From positions 58,269,253 through 58,333,252 of the forward strand of contig CM051458.1 of NCBI GenBank assembly GCA_028274465.1: 64,000 bases of DNA, given 5' to 3'. The notes under the pieces were generated by a model that was not told the origin of the DNA, did not search any database, and saw only the letters and a list, made by a program, of their open reading frames with translations. The translations under genes and the position numbers were made by a program. Shown piece after piece: positions 45,498 to 58,299 of this stretch; within the stretch, counting starts at the first letter, position 1, and each line of letters begins with the position of its first letter. The stretch is from Plantago ovata (Eukaryota; Streptophyta; Magnoliopsida; Lamiales; Plantaginaceae).

Positions 45498-48400
45498 TTA
45501 TTGAGGTAGTTCAATCAATCCAAGGTTATACCTTAGCATTGCGAACCTATTGTCCGGTAGGGGCTTGGTAAAGATGTCAGCAAGCTGATCATCACTGCCT
45601 ACTTTCACAACCTCAATATCACCTTTTTCCACATGATCTCTAATGAAATGATGTCTAATATCAATGTGCTTAGTCCTAGAGTGAAACTTAGGATTTTGCG
45701 TGATTGCAATAGCACTTGTATTATCACAAAAGATTGGTGTTTTCTTTGCAGAAATACCATAACTCATAATTGTTGCTGAATCCATAGGATTTGAGCTGTG
45801 CAACAACCAGCTGCAATGTATTCAAATTCAGTAGATGAATTGGCAACACAGGTTTGCTTCTTGCTGAACCATGATATTAATCTAGTACCCAAAAATTGAC
45901 AAGTTCCAGAAGTACTTTTTCTATCAAGAGTTGATCCTCCATGATCAGCATCAGAATAACCAACCAATTCAAGTCCAGAATCTTTAGGATACCATAATCC
46001 AACATTGACTGTACCTTTAACATATTTTAGTATCTTGATTGCCTTTTTGTAGTGTGATTCTCTTGGATCAGATTGGAATCTTGCACACACACAAACAGCA
46101 TACTGAATGTCAGGTCTACTTGCTGTTAGATACAACAAGGAACCAATGAGCTTCCTATACTTGTGTTCTTCAACACTTTTGTCCTCTTTAGTATAGCCCA
46201 ATTTGGTACCAACACTCATAGGGATCTTTTCAGGTTTCTCATCCTCTTTGATCCTAAACTTTATGAGCATTTCTTTCGCGTACTTTGCTTGATTTATGAA
46301 TATTCCATCTTTGAGTTGCTTGACTTGCAATCCTAGGAAATAATTCAATTTCCCCATCATACTCATTTCAAACTTATTTGTCATGAGTTTGGCAAAATCA
46401 TCACAAAGTTGCTTGTCCTTAGATCCAAAAATTATGTCATCCACATAAATTTGAACTAAGAGTATTTTACCATCATGGTTCATGGTAAATAAAGTTTTGT
46501 CAACTTCACCTTTCTTGAAACCATTTCCCAGCAAGAACTTAGCCAAGGTATCATACCATGCTCTTGGTGCTTGCTTTAGACCATATACAGCTTTCTGAAG
46601 CTTGTATACCATCTTGATTTCTGAGGGAAGTTCAAAGCGACGGGGTTGTTCTAGGTAGACTTCTTCAGCAAGTTCACCATTCAAGAATGCACTTTTAACA
46701 TCCATTTGGTAAACAATGAAGCCATTGTGAGCAGCAAAGGCCAATAAAAGCCTAATGGCATCCAATCTTGCAACTGGTGCATAAGACTCATCATAGTCCA
46801 ATCCTTCAGTCTGACAGTAACCTTGAGCAACTAAACGTGCTTTATTTCTTGTTACTTCACCAGATTTGCTCAACTTGTTTCTGAACACCCACTTTGTGCC
46901 AATAGCTTTCTTGTCTTCAGCAAGTGGCACAAGTTTCCAGACTTTGTTTCTTTCAAATTGATCCAGTTCTTCTTGCATTGCCTTTATCCATTCAGAATGC
47001 TTTAAAGCTTCTTCTATGGTTTTAGGTTCAATTTCTGACACAAAGCAAGAGAACAATGATTCTACTTCTACGACAATTGCTTCTTCAGCAAGTCCATGAG
47101 TAGCTTTGGATCTAGTCACTTGGCGTTTATCAATATCGCCAATCATATCCGTAGAGGGATGATCTCTAATCCATTTATTAACAGGTTTTCTGCTTGTTGG
47201 ATCAGGATATGTTTGCTCATCAGCATGTGACTCTTCAGTATGTACTTGTTCAGTACTACTGGGAATTTGTGTCTCTGCTGAGATTTGTTCATCAGCAACT
47301 GCTTGTTCAGCATTGCTTGATTGAGGTAGTTCATCAGCAAGCACTGAAGATTGCGTAATTTCAGCAACTTCCGGAGCAACCGCGTCTTTTGCTGGAAATT
47401 CTTTGTCGTGAACTATATTTATCTTGTCATGACTAGGGGGAGGAGAGTCATTGTTAGAATCATCATTTGGTTCAATTGACTTGATTTGCCTAGCATCATA
47501 TTCAGTTCTTTGCTCATGTATGATTAGCTTTTTCATACATTCTGATATTTCTTCTTCAGCAGGCACTCCTTGTGACTTTTCATAGAATACAACATGCACT
47601 GATTCTTCAATCTTTTGTGCCTTTTTGTTGTAAACTCTATAAGCTTTACTATGCAAGGAGTAGCCGAGAAATATCGCTTCGTCTGCCTTTGGTTGAAATG
47701 TTCTTAGGTATTCTCTACCATTGTTAAGAACGAAACACTTGCAACCAAATACTCTTAGATGAGTGATATTAGGAGGTCTTCCAACAAACAATTCATAAGG
47801 AGTTTTGTTGTATTCCTTAGTAATCAAACATCTGTTTTGAGTATAACAAGCGGTATTAATCGCTTCAACCCAATAAGCCTCACTTATTTCAGTGTCAGCA
47901 AGCATTGTTCTTGCGGCTTCTTTCAGGGTACGATTCTTTCGTTCAGCAACACCGTTTTGTTGTGGTGTTCTTACTGAGGATAACTGATGTTGTATACCTT
48001 TTGAGGTACAATATTCAGTTATGTACTGGTTTACAAACTCAGTACCATGGTCTGTCCTTATGACTTTTACCTTGACTACAAGCTTATTCAGCAAGTTAGG
48101 TATTTCAGTCTTGGTTTCAGATTTGTGCTTGATGAATACTACCCAAGTGAATCTTGAATAGTCATCTACCACGACTAGACCATACTTCTTACCAGCATAG
48201 CTTGTTGAAGAAGATTCAAACAAGTCCATGTGCAAGAGTTGTAAAGGTTTGTAGTTGACGGTACTGCCTTGTTCTTGAAAGAAGATTTGGTTTGCTTTCC
48301 TTGCTGACATGCATTGCAAACACCATCCTTCTTAAAAGTAACCCTAGGTAATCCAACTACAAGTGCCTTTTTAGACAGCTTATTCAGCGTCTTGAAGTTT

Positions 48401-48900
48401 AGATGACTTGTTCGTTTATGCCATAACCATGCTTTTTCAGCAAGGCAATCATGATCTGAGACAAGGCATTTTTCAATAATTGCTGAAGACCAATCAACGG
48501 TGTACAAGCCTCCTGATCTTCTTGCAATCATTATTACCTTTTTAGTCTCGAAATCTATAAGTTTACATTCATCACTTTTAATTTTGATGAAGTATCCTTT
48601 GTCAGCAAACTGACTCATGCTGAAAAGGTTAAACTTAAGATTTTTGACATAAAGAACTCCAGTAATGGTTATGCATCCTAACTTCACATCACCATAGCCT
48701 TTTGTAGAACCGGAGCCTCCACCAGCAAACCTTATTGTTGGACCTTTAGACCACCGTCTATAGTTTATAAGGTTATTCTTGCTGCCCGTCATGTGCTTTC
48801 CACAACCACTATCAAAGTGCCAGATTGCATCGTTTGTCTCCGTGGCTGAAGTCTGCACAATCAAGAGCAAACAAGTTAATTATCCAATAATGGATGTCCA
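45498..48900 (-). pseudogene. pol of SIRE-B
   Basis: In sense order: protease (WHFDSGCGKHMTG), GAG-pre-integrase zinc region, integrase ([26 protein letters not shown]), RT ([22 protein letters not shown]) and RNase H ([14 protein letters not shown]), ending ELPQ at 45498. A single open stretch of 851 codons covers integrase to RNase H (45764-48319). It is the best-preserved polymerase in the window, with about two breaks. Confidence 0.9.
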
Positions 48901-50150
48901 TTAACATGTTCAAGAATGCGTCCAGTGGAAACCCAAGTCTTAAGGTTTTCAACTTTGACTTGTTTTCTACTTGCTGAGGAACTAGGAGGTTTTGAGCTGA
49001 AAGACTTTTGACTCGTGCTGGTCAAATCCACTTTCTGATGTGGTGTCTTGCTCGGTTGACCTTTTTGCTGAACATACTTTTCAGTAAGTTCTTTTCTAGC
49101 AAGGTTCCTTCTAGCCCTAGCATTAAGATTCTAGTAAGATTCTTTTCAGAATTCTTAGGCTTGATTTTATTCATCTCTTTGAAGTATCTTTGCTGACTTT
49201 TCTTATACTCATGAAAGAGTTGACTTTGCTTGGTTTTGAAACCGAGTCCACTTTTCGGAGAATGCTGAGCTTTGGCGTCAGCAACCTTACTTGATTCAGG
49301 TTTGTCAGCAAATGACTTCTGATTACTTTTAGTAATCTTGCCTTTAGTCTTAACAACTTGCCTTTCAGCAACTTGTTTGGCGGGATGCTTCACAACTTCT
49401 CAGCAACCTGTTTTCTTTTAAAGTCTTGTTACTTTGAGTAGCAACAGCGGGCTTTATGGTCATAGGTACTTGATTGCTTGTTTCAGCAACCTTATATTGA
49501 CCAAACTGATAGATTTCTGGTAGACCACTATCAGTAGCACGTACAAAGGAGATAGGTGATTTATCTTTACTCAAGATTTCTACGTCATCACCTTCATACA
49601 TTGCGCCTAAACCTTATTTCTGAGATGGGTCTCTCAAATAAGAGTTTAGTTCAGTCAGCGTATTACTTGCGTCCACATAAGATTTGAAATTGATTTTCAT
49701 CTTTTTCATCTCTTGTATTTCAGCAAGTAACTTTAGAATTGAGGACTGGTATTCTTCCAATTCTAATGCCATTTGAGAATTCTTCACTGTAGCTTCAGCA
49801 ATCAACTTCTTAAGACACCTTATTTCAGCATCCTTTTCTTCTGTTTCTTCCTTCAGCAAGACGTACTTTTCAGTAGTCTGCGTGGTCAGAATTTCAGCAA
49901 ATTGTAGTTTCTCTTGCTTGTCTGCTCAGAGTTTTCTCAAATCTTTCGATTTCTCCTTGAATCTTGTCAAGGTCAATCTCGTCTTCACTTTCTGAGTCTG
50001 AGTCAGAGGTAGGGTTGTTTACCTGACCGGCCATGAGGCAGAATTCGTAGTTTGACACATCTGGATAAGCTTCCATAGCTATTCCACAAACTTCTTTGCC
50101 AATCTCCACGTCTAGAGTGGCTTCTTCGTCGTCGGTGTCTTTTCAAACTT
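48901..50150 (-). pseudogene. Partial gag of SIRE-B
   Basis: It holds the C-terminal half of gag: acidic stretch (DSDSESEDEIDLDKI), coiled coil (KLIAEATVKNSQMALELEEY) and Lys-rich tail. The capsid core and zinc knuckle are not present in this copy. Confidence 0.8.
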
Positions 50151-51734
50151 TCGTCGTTTAAAACTTTATGAGCAAGTGCTTATTACTTTTCAGTAATGAG
50201 TTTGCTAATACTTAACTTTCTCAGCATGCGTAAGTTACTTTTCAGTAGCTTGGTTTGCTGATACATAAAATCAGAGAGCGGAAGTCTTTGATACAATAAG
50301 TGCTCTTTCAGTAAGTAAAGGTTTCAGCAAGTGATGTGAGTGACTGTGTACAGACAGATATGATTTGCTGAAAACTAAGTACAGTAAGTAAATCACACAA
50401 ACACTTTTATAGTGGTATCTGAGAGTGGCGTAATCTCTCAACTAATCCACTTTGTCCTTTCTAGGACTGAATCCACTAAGATATGATTGAGGTTCCTTAC
50501 AATCTCCTATCTAGAGCGATTCAACAGAAACCAAAGCACACTTGCTTTGTCTCTAACCTAATTTAGAGAACGTAACCTTGTTCTCCACCAAACTTGGTAC
50601 TTTTAATCAGCAACACTATGCTCGATTAAGTTCCCCCTGAATATCACGCCTGAAAGGGTGTATTTTCAGTTAGAGAGTTTTGGGGTGAGATAACTTAATT
50701 ATAACTTATTCAGTTACAACAAGTGATCTAAGAAACACAACTTTGAATACTTTGCAGTAAACAAGTTTGATTGTTTCTGGTGTCAAGACTTGTTCTTGTT
50801 CGAAAGAAAGAACACTTAACTAATTTCTTAGCTGAGTTTGTTCTACTTCTTCACAAGTAGCTTTTTCAAGCTTTAAGTCTTGGAACGGATCAATGGCAGT
50901 ATAGAGAGTTTGAACGTATGTGAGTTTAAGCACAAGTGAGAGTTTGATCACGTTGTTGACACACTTCAACTCTTTGCCGGATGACCTCTATTTATAGTGC
51001 AAGTAAGGAGCCGTTTGAATTTTAAATTCCAAGGCTTTTGATCCTTAAGATGTCACTATCTTGCTTTTGTACTTTCAGCAGCGTCCTTGTTTGTCTTCTA
51101 GTCTTCATGTCCTTTGCGTGTAAGCTTTGCATGTAATGCATATTTGAATAGAATTCAAACAGTAACATTGGAGCGCAAATTCAAGTACTTTCAGCAAGAG
51201 GTCACATATGTTCCATCAGCAAGTGGTTAATCTCAGTTTCAACAAGCACAACCTATCTGTCTTTCAGATTTTGACTTATGCAATGCTGTTGCTGAAGTTT
51301 CCACTTTCTGAGCAACACGTGCCTTTGTATACCAGTGTTCAACAATCTTCTAGTCTTCAGATCTTCGAATTCTTCAAGTCTTCAGATCTTCAGCAATCTT
51401 CAAGATTCTGAGCGGTTTCTAAATGCTTCAATAGTTTGTTTGTAAAAACAAAGTACATCGTCAGCAAATGCTTCAATAGGTTATTTTCTTTTCAGAAAAT
51501 AAGATACATCATAAGCTAAAGCTTCAATAAGTTATTTTCTTTTCAGAAAATAAAATACATCGTAAGCGGTAAAAACCAACTTAACTAACACCTAATCTAA
51601 GTCTTCAGCAAAAGTTCCTCTTTTACAATGTCCTTAAAATTCTAAATTCCTATGGACCTTAAGAGTACTAGTTACTGGACTTTCCTTAATTTAGCATGGT
51701 TAATTGCTCATCAAAATTACAAGTTTCCTAACAA
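50150..51734 (-). repeat. 5' LTR of SIRE-B (LTR L)
   Basis: It matches LTRs E and F over most of its length, with the TATA box at about 50988-50996 and only two units of the tandem repeat at about 51478-51560. Its 5' end TGTTAGGAAAC is at 51734, against Copia V sequence. Confidence 0.85.
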
Positions 51735-53336
51735 TGCACTACAAACTGCAATCTACATTCTGAACCGTGTACCATCTAAATCAGTGGAGAAAACTCCTTA
51801 CGAGTTGTGGAAGGGAAAGAAGCCTTCACTAGGCTATCTTAGACCTTGGGGCTGTCCTGCGATAGTCAAACTGATGCTCACTGATAAGTTAGATGCCAAG
51901 GGTGTCAAAGTATATTTCATAGGCTATCCTCGTCAGACGAGAGGCTATGAATTCTATCATGCTGAAGATCACAAGGTGATCGTGTCTAGAAACGTGAAGT
52001 TTTTAGAAGCTGAATACCTCGAAGAAGAGAGGTTAGATGACATGATAGAACTTGAAGAAATTCACGACTTTGACACGCGCGAACATGAGGTCTCTAAATC
52101 TTCTGATTTGAACTCAAGTTCAGTGGGAGCTTTCGAAGCAGACAAGGGTGATGATATGACACTTGCTAGGCATGTCATAGTCAGTGGGAGTCCTGTGATT
52201 AGATCAACAGTTGAAACCACACCAATAGAACCCGTTGTCAACCAAGTTGTGCAACAAGTTGTGCAAGAGCGGCCTCCCGCAAGGGAACAGGGTCGCGCCC
52301 AGCGACCAGCTGCATCAGTACCCACTGATAATGTTCGTGTTACAAGAAGCCAGAAAAGAAAAGCACCAGAACAAGTCGAGCTCCGTAGGTCGAAGAGGAT
52401 CCTAAAAGGACCTCAGAAGCAAAGCCTTATGATAGAAGACATCAGTGAACTTGATGTCGGTTTATCAGACCGGGAAGATCTCGAGACCTACAAAGAGGCA
52501 ATAATTGATATTGACTCAGACAAATGGCAAGAGGCCATGAAATTAGAAATGGATTCAATGTACCACAACCAAGTTTGGAACTTGGTAGACTTGCCCCAAG
52601 GGGTTAGACCAATTGGGTGCAAATGGGTCTTTAAACAAAAGACAGATGCCGATGGCAAGGTACAAACGCACAAAGCTAGGCTTGTGGCGAAAGGCTACAC
52701 GCAAAGGTATGGCATCGATTACGATGAAACCTTTTCACCGGTAGCAAAATTGAAGTCCATTCGAATTCTACTTGCGATAGCTGCCTACTATGATTATGAA
52801 ATCTGGCAGATGGATGTAAAGACTGCCTTCCTCAATAGCAACCTTGAGGAAGAAATCTATATGGTACAGCCGGAAGGTTTTATTAGTAAAACCAGGCCAA
52901 CTGCTGTATGCAAATTACAAAGATCCATCTATGGGCTAAAGCAAGCGTCAAGGAGCTGGAATATCCGCTTCGATGAAGCTGTCAAATCGTTTGACTTCAT
53001 CAGAAGCAAGGAAGATCCCTGTGTCTACGCGAGACACAGCGACAAAGGAGTTGTTTTCATGATCATTTATGTAGATGACATTTTGATCATGGGGAACAAT
53101 GTCTCTATGCTAGAAGAGACTAAAGTTTGGTTATCAAGTACCTTCTCGATGAAGGACTTGGGTGAAGCGAACTACATCCTAGGGATCAAGATCTTTAGAG
53201 ATAGATCCAAGAGGATGTTAGGAATGACACAGTCCACCTACATCGACAAAATACTGAAGCGTTATAAGATGGACGACTCAAAGAGAGGCTTTCTCCCAGC
53301 TAGGCATGGGATTGTCTTATCAGTTAAGGATGGTCC
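51735..53336 (+). pseudogene. Copia V pol fragment: integrase end and reverse transcriptase
   Basis: A second Copia lineage, distinct from Sirevirus: integrase C-terminus (TAIYILNRVPSKSVEKTPYE, LRPWGCPA), an acidic linker with Gln/Arg-rich stretch, then RT (CKWVFKQKTDADGKV, ETFSPVAKLKSIRILLAIAA, WQMDVKTAFLN, YGLKQASRSWN, YVDDILIMGNN). It looks Tork/Angela-like, but lineage is uncertain. The left edge abuts SIRE-B, the right edge is the element IV insertion (GGTCC at 53332-53336). Confidence 0.85.
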
Positions 53337-54609
53337 TGATGAACGCGGAGGTCGTGCTCCGAATTCAAGAAAATAATATTTGTTATTTAGCCAAAGGCAA
53401 TCCACAACTACAACGAAAACCGTAGTGTAGCAGTAGAATGACTCGAGTGTCGTTCTCTCAGGACTATAACTAGCTTTATCTATTTAACAAGAGAATATAA
53501 AACAGCAGACAGATAGCAGAAGGGGTTTCTAGCAGATAATGGAGATTGGTGATAGTATGATCCTTCTTAACATAACGGGTCGATAACCATGCATAAATTC
53601 CTCGGTCTTGCATAGAGATCTTTGAATCAATCTAGTGTCCTGTTGCAATTATTAAGCACTACGAAGATAACTGGTCTGACAAGTCAATCACTATTGTCCT
53701 AATGTGTTCCGTAATTATTCAACACTACGAAGATAAACTCGCGCACAGGTCGACGAGGGTCCAATTGAGCATAATAATTAATACAACATACGAGAATTTA
53801 GGCTGTGCCTGATCAACGAAATAAAGCAATGACACGGAGTATAATGCGCGATATAGCCATTAGCATGATTATCTTCCCTTCGCTAAGAATTCACATACTA
53901 CCACCAACGATAAGTTTAGCTACTCATAATAGGCATGCAATCAACAGAAATCATAGAAGAAAACATGTTGAAAGAATATAATAAAATAAGTAGAATAAAA
54001 CTGTAAGATACAAAGTTACCGAAGGTTGTCAATCTCCGGATGATTGCGATCCTACGAACTCCAAAGTGCTATGAAAAAGAGTCCCCTAAGCTACGGACCC
54101 CCAGAACAGGCTCTGGGAAGTCCCTACCTAAAACTATAGAGAGAAGTGAGAAAGTAGGTCTGGAAGATATGATTTTCGGAGAAAACAGAGCAACTATATA
54201 TAGGCTTCGAATTATTGTGGGGCGGTTCGCCCCACATACGCGGCGGTTCGCCCGGCGTGTTTTTCGCGGAATTCCGCGTTTTCGACGCGTTTTTGGATTT
54301 CTTCCCCTTTTCGGACTCGGTTTCTGACTTCTAGTAGCCTTCTAACCTCCAGATTCGGCTCCTAGACTTCAAATCCTATCCGGAAACCTTCAGATACTCC
54401 AAATAGGCTTCTGGAACACCAATTCCTTGTCAACTTCAATATAATTGCCCGGAAATCTTCGAATTTCAACCAAAACCTGTAAAATAAAATCTAAAGGGAA
54501 ACGTGACACTATTCTAATAAAATGCACTAAAATATAGCTAAATTAACATAGAGGATAGCTAAAATAGGTGAAAAAGACTCGAATGAAAGTGTAAAATACA
54601 CATTCATCA
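53337..54609 (-). repeat. 3' LTR of element IV (LTR I)
   Basis: 1273 bp, TGATGAATG...CGTTCATCA in sense, with GC palindromes at about 54219-54258 next to TATATATAG. Confidence 0.9.
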
Positions 54610-56213
54610 AACTCCCCAAACCGAACCATTGCTTGTCCTCAAGCAAGCTAGACTCTAATGCAAAAGACATGCAAGACACAAAATGGAGTTTCATGCCAAT
54701 TAAAATGAACTAATCTACTGAATCTATCAAATAACATGTGAACAAAAACCATATAAATCAAAGCATGAATATAGGTTGAAGAATACCTCGATTGACTTAT
54801 ACACATCCACATAAGCACTTATGTCAAGACAAGATAGTCTCTCGTAACATTCTCTACCTGGACCTAGTCAGTGACGACGTAATGAAGCATGATAAGATAC
54901 GAATGGTTGTCCCGTGCATATGAAACTGAGGACTTACTGCTGTTCCACCATGTTAAGACTTTTCCTCAAAAGAGGTCGAACCAGTACTGGCTCTCATCAA
55001 ACGAAGGAGGGTTCCCTATAAAAGATAACTCTCCCCTATTCTACCCATCTCTCAAGTAAATTCTTAAGCTATTCACCACTTCCTGAATGGCAGGACGAGG
55101 GTGGTCTAGAACAGATGACACTCAAGACAAAAAAGATAAAAAATAGAAAATTACAACACAATTACGAACATTACAAAAAATGGAAAATAAGACTCAACAC
55201 TTTGCTAAACTGCTATTTGGCTTTTCTTTTTTGGACCCTTCTTTTGCTTTTTTGGGGTCTTTTCCTTTTTTCTTTTTTCTTTCCAGATTTTTCTTTTCCT
55301 TTTTCTCTTTTTTTCTGGAATTTTTCTTTCTTTCTTTTTTTTCAATTTTTTTTCTAGCCAGCAGTAGCATAACAAAAAGGGAAATAAAATGACTCACACG
55401 ACTTCCCCAAACCTATTCGAAAGAATAGGTTGGAGTACAAAATTTACGGAAAAGGAAAAAATAAACTCACAATACGAAAATGAAAAACAGAAACAAGTCT
55501 AAAGATGGTGTAACCCCCTTCCCAAACCTATTCGGAAGAATAGGTTATAAACAAAGGATCACATAACCTCACACTACCTCCTTCCTAGGCATTTAGCAAT
55601 CTCAAAGCATGGTGAAGACTTGTTGCCTCTTAGGTACATAATTACTCGGGAAACAACCATAAGACCCTAACATGCATCATCCTATTATAAAGGCCTTCGT
55701 GAACCGCAGTAGAGAAAACACCACTAAGTGATGTCGAGACTACCAAGCTTAACTAAGTGCAATACATAAATGTGACAAGCCAAGCGAAAAAAACCTCAAA
55801 CAAATTCATAGAGATGAAGCATACAATTAAAGGCATAGCTAGTTGATCTACCCAATAAAAAAGTTCAAAAAATTCGGCAATAAATCCATATAAAACATGC
55901 AAGACTATCTTAGGAAAGCAGTAAACGTGCAAATGCAAAAACAAATTCACGAGTTTATCATAAGCAAGATAAGTATAGAGATAACCAGCGATAGCCTCCT
56001 CCCCAAACCTGAACGTCGTCGCTCGTCCCGAACGTCGAAAGTGGATCCAAGGTGAGAGCTAATGCTTGTATAAGTGACCTATAATACTCAATCAAACTCG
56101 TGAGATAAAATCTAAAGCGGTAAAGAAAGCGATTAAAGAAAGCGATAAAATCTCCGGGTTGCCTCCCGGATAGCGCCATTGTTTAAAGTCTTTGACTCGA
56201 CTCCTGTCCGCGC
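54610..56213 (-). other. 3' non-coding block of element IV
   Basis: It holds the polypurine tract by the LTR, the pyrimidine tract (about 55210-55350), the paired AACCTATTC hairpins (about 55407-55434 and 55524-55546) and a short AT-rich segment before the gag-protease stop. The ORF2 block and spacer palindromes are not present. Confidence 0.75.
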
Positions 56214-58154
56214 CTATCTCTTCTTTCTGCGGGTACTAGACTTCCCCTTCATCGATCTCCTCTCCATGCCACGAACCTGTGAATAAGAAAGAATATAGGC
56301 TGCAAGACCACAGTAGTGAGTAGTAAAAGAATTATCAGGCGGATCAGGTGGATCAGATATGGCTTGCAACACATGTTGCTTGCCATCCACTTCAATAGTG
56401 CAAGTTCTTTGGCAGATGTCCATCACGTAGCGTAGCTTAGTCAAGAACGTTCGTCCCAAGAGAATGACATCCCCCGTCCCAGGTGCAGATGCCGGCATAA
56501 CTACAAAATTGGTGTATACAGATGCTTCACCAATCTTGACCAACACATTTTTCACAACGCCTTCGGGTCTCACAAAGGATCCATCCGCCAGTTGCACAAT
56601 AGCCCTATGGTCAGATAGTTCTCCAAGGTTACTCTTCGCAAACACATTCAAAGGAAGCACGTTGGAGTAAGATCCCGTGTCTAGTGTGGCACGGACATCT
56701 TCAAGTTCGCCAATTCCGACCTTAACATCGAAACTTTGAGGGAGTGGCTCCGGATTCTCTTGCTTCTTTCCACTCTCATCAGTACCAAGGTCCTTCTCTT
56801 CTTCCTTGGCTAGTGGAGGCTCTTCATCCTTGTAACACTCGCACTTAGCAACTTGCTTAATGGTGATTTCCACAGGTTGATCTCCCACCAAGTTGATAGA
56901 CATGGACCCCTCAGTGCTGCTATGTAACTTCCCTTGCTCTCTACTAGCTCTAGCTTCCAATTGATCCAGACGAGCATTGATCTTTTCCGAATCCTCCTCG
57001 TATCTCTTCAAAAACACTTGGGTGAAATCCACCAATTTCTGTAAATTATCCAAGAGAGTTGCTGACTTGGATGTAGATGCTTCGTCCTTAGGAGTACGAT
57101 TACTACGGTTTCCCAAGTGAACATCTTCTCGTGCTAGATTTGATCTACACATATGAGCCCCATGCCCATAATTCTTGCACACCCCACATACCTCGTTGGA
57201 GAAAGAAGTTCCGATTAGGCCACTTAGAGCTTGCCTCATCTGATTGGCGAAACCTTCGAACCTATCGCCAGTCACACCATTCACTTCATGCATTGGGATC
57301 TCCTGGTTTGGTGGAGCCTCAGGTCCACGCCTTCTAACCATTGCTCTTGGATCCTTGGATTGAGATCCTTTAGCAAGCCTTTCGAAACACACCCACACAT
57401 CCTCGGCGGTCTCTTCCCAGATAGTACCACGGCATTGGAAATCCACCACCTGTTGACTCTCATATGTGAGTCCATTGTAGAAGTGTTGGACAAGATCAGG
57501 AAGCCCAAAACCATGGTGTGGACACTTGTGCATGAGGTCCTTGAACCTCTCGAAAGCGGTGTAGATGGTCTCATTATAGTCCTGTTTGAATCCTGTGATT
57601 TGCGCCTTAAGCGCGGTAGTCAATGTGTGAGGAAAGTATTTCTCCATAAAAGCAGAATACACCTTGTCCCAGGTGTCTAGTGATCCGGCTTCCAGAGAGC
57701 CTAACCATGCCTTGTCTTTATCACCAAGCCCCATAGCAAAAAACTGCATCCTTAGCTCATCGTCCGTTATCCCTGCTCCGGGCCTTGGAAGATTGTTGAT
57801 AAAATCGTCAATATAATTCAGGTATCCCATAACATCTTCCCTAGCCAACCCATAGAACCTCAGGATTTCCTGGTACATGCAACTTTTGATTTCCAAATCT
57901 CGAGTTGCAGCAGAAAGAACAATAGCCGGACCTCTCATCAGTGCTTTGTTGGGTTGAACCCATGATTTCAGTGGTCTAGCTTCTGCCATTCCGTCGATTT
58001 CCTTGAAAAGAATGTGTAGAGATTCAGAGAAATCGGTATCCTCTATTTCCTCTAGTGCGCGTCTTTCAAGTAGTCGCCTTCTTTGGTGGTAGACTCTGTC
58101 GATCTCAGCAATTGAATTAGCAAGCGGTATTCCTGCAGAACGTGTATGCGGCAT
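56214..58154 (-). CDS. gag-protease of element IV, 646 codons, open
   Basis: One open frame from MPHTRSAG to a basic end RRKKR. Residues about 75-260 are the Retrotrans_gag capsid core (RFYGLAREDVMGYL, LRMQFFAMGLGDKDKAWL, HHGFGLPDLVQHFYNGL). C323, C326, H331 and C336 form a CCHC zinc knuckle for RNA binding. A charged coiled linker spans about 365-400. The retropepsin-like protease has DTGS at 492-495 and ILLGRTF near 564. The start is set by conservation with elements I, II and 0. It could assemble particles and mature them, but it encodes no polymerase, so mobility would need enzymes from another element. Confidence 0.9.
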   Translation of the reverse strand: MPHTRSAGIPLANSIAEIDRVYHQRRRLLERRALEEIEDTDFSESLHILFKEIDGMAEARPLKSWVQPNKALMRGPAIVLSAATRDLEIKSCMYQEILRFYGLAREDVMGYLNYIDDFINNLPRPGAGITDDELRMQFFAMGLGDKDKAWLGSLEAGSLDTWDKVYSAFMEKYFPHTLTTALKAQITGFKQDYNETIYTAFERFKDLMHKCPHHGFGLPDLVQHFYNGLTYESQQVVDFQCRGTIWEETAEDVWVCFERLAKGSQSKDPRAMVRRRGPEAPPNQEIPMHEVNGVTGDRFEGFANQMRQALSGLIGTSFSNEVCGVCKNYGHGAHMCRSNLAREDVHLGNRSNRTPKDEASTSKSATLLDNLQKLVDFTQVFLKRYEEDSEKINARLDQLEARASREQGKLHSSTEGSMSINLVGDQPVEITIKQVAKCECYKDEEPPLAKEEEKDLGTDESGKKQENPEPLPQSFDVKVGIGELEDVRATLDTGSYSNVLPLNVFAKSNLGELSDHRAIVQLADGSFVRPEGVVKNVLVKIGEASVYTNFVVMPASAPGTGDVILLGRTFLTKLRYVMDICQRTCTIEVDGKQHVLQAISDPPDPPDNSFTTHYCGLAAYILSYSQVRGMERRSMKGKSSTRRKKR

Positions 58155-58296
58155 ACGCTATCTGTAACAGACTAGGAAAGCAGTATCAGAGAGATATTAA
58201 AAAGGAAAACTAAAACTAGTAGAATTAGGAATTGAAAGCTGAAAATATAAACAAATTAAACAGAAAAAAGGAGTATAGTCCCCGGCAGCGGCGCCA
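58155..58296 (-). promoter_or_regulatory. 5' leader and tRNA-Asp primer-binding site, element IV
   Basis: A short leader of about 120 nt between LTR J and gag, with the primer site at 58279-58296 matching the tRNA-Asp(GUC) 3' end at 17 of 18 bases. Confidence 0.85.
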
Positions 58297-58299
58297 ATT

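Larger units (their letters stand above)
38894..51734 (-). mobile_element. Sirevirus-like Copia element SIRE-B
   Basis: A minus-strand copy of the same family as SIRE-A: 3' LTR fragment at 38894-39093 cut by the gap, polypurine tract, ORF3, dyad series, pol, partial gag and 5' LTR ending at 51734. It abuts Copia V at 51735; its other flank is in the gap, so the target duplication cannot be checked. Pol is well preserved, gag is incomplete and ORF3 has several breaks. Confidence 0.85.

Noticed and set aside
13814-51734. Giant fold-back or palindromic amplification of SIRE
   Set aside because: The two copies differ in LTR repeat number, completeness and flanks, and the target-duplication evidence is explained by contig orientation.
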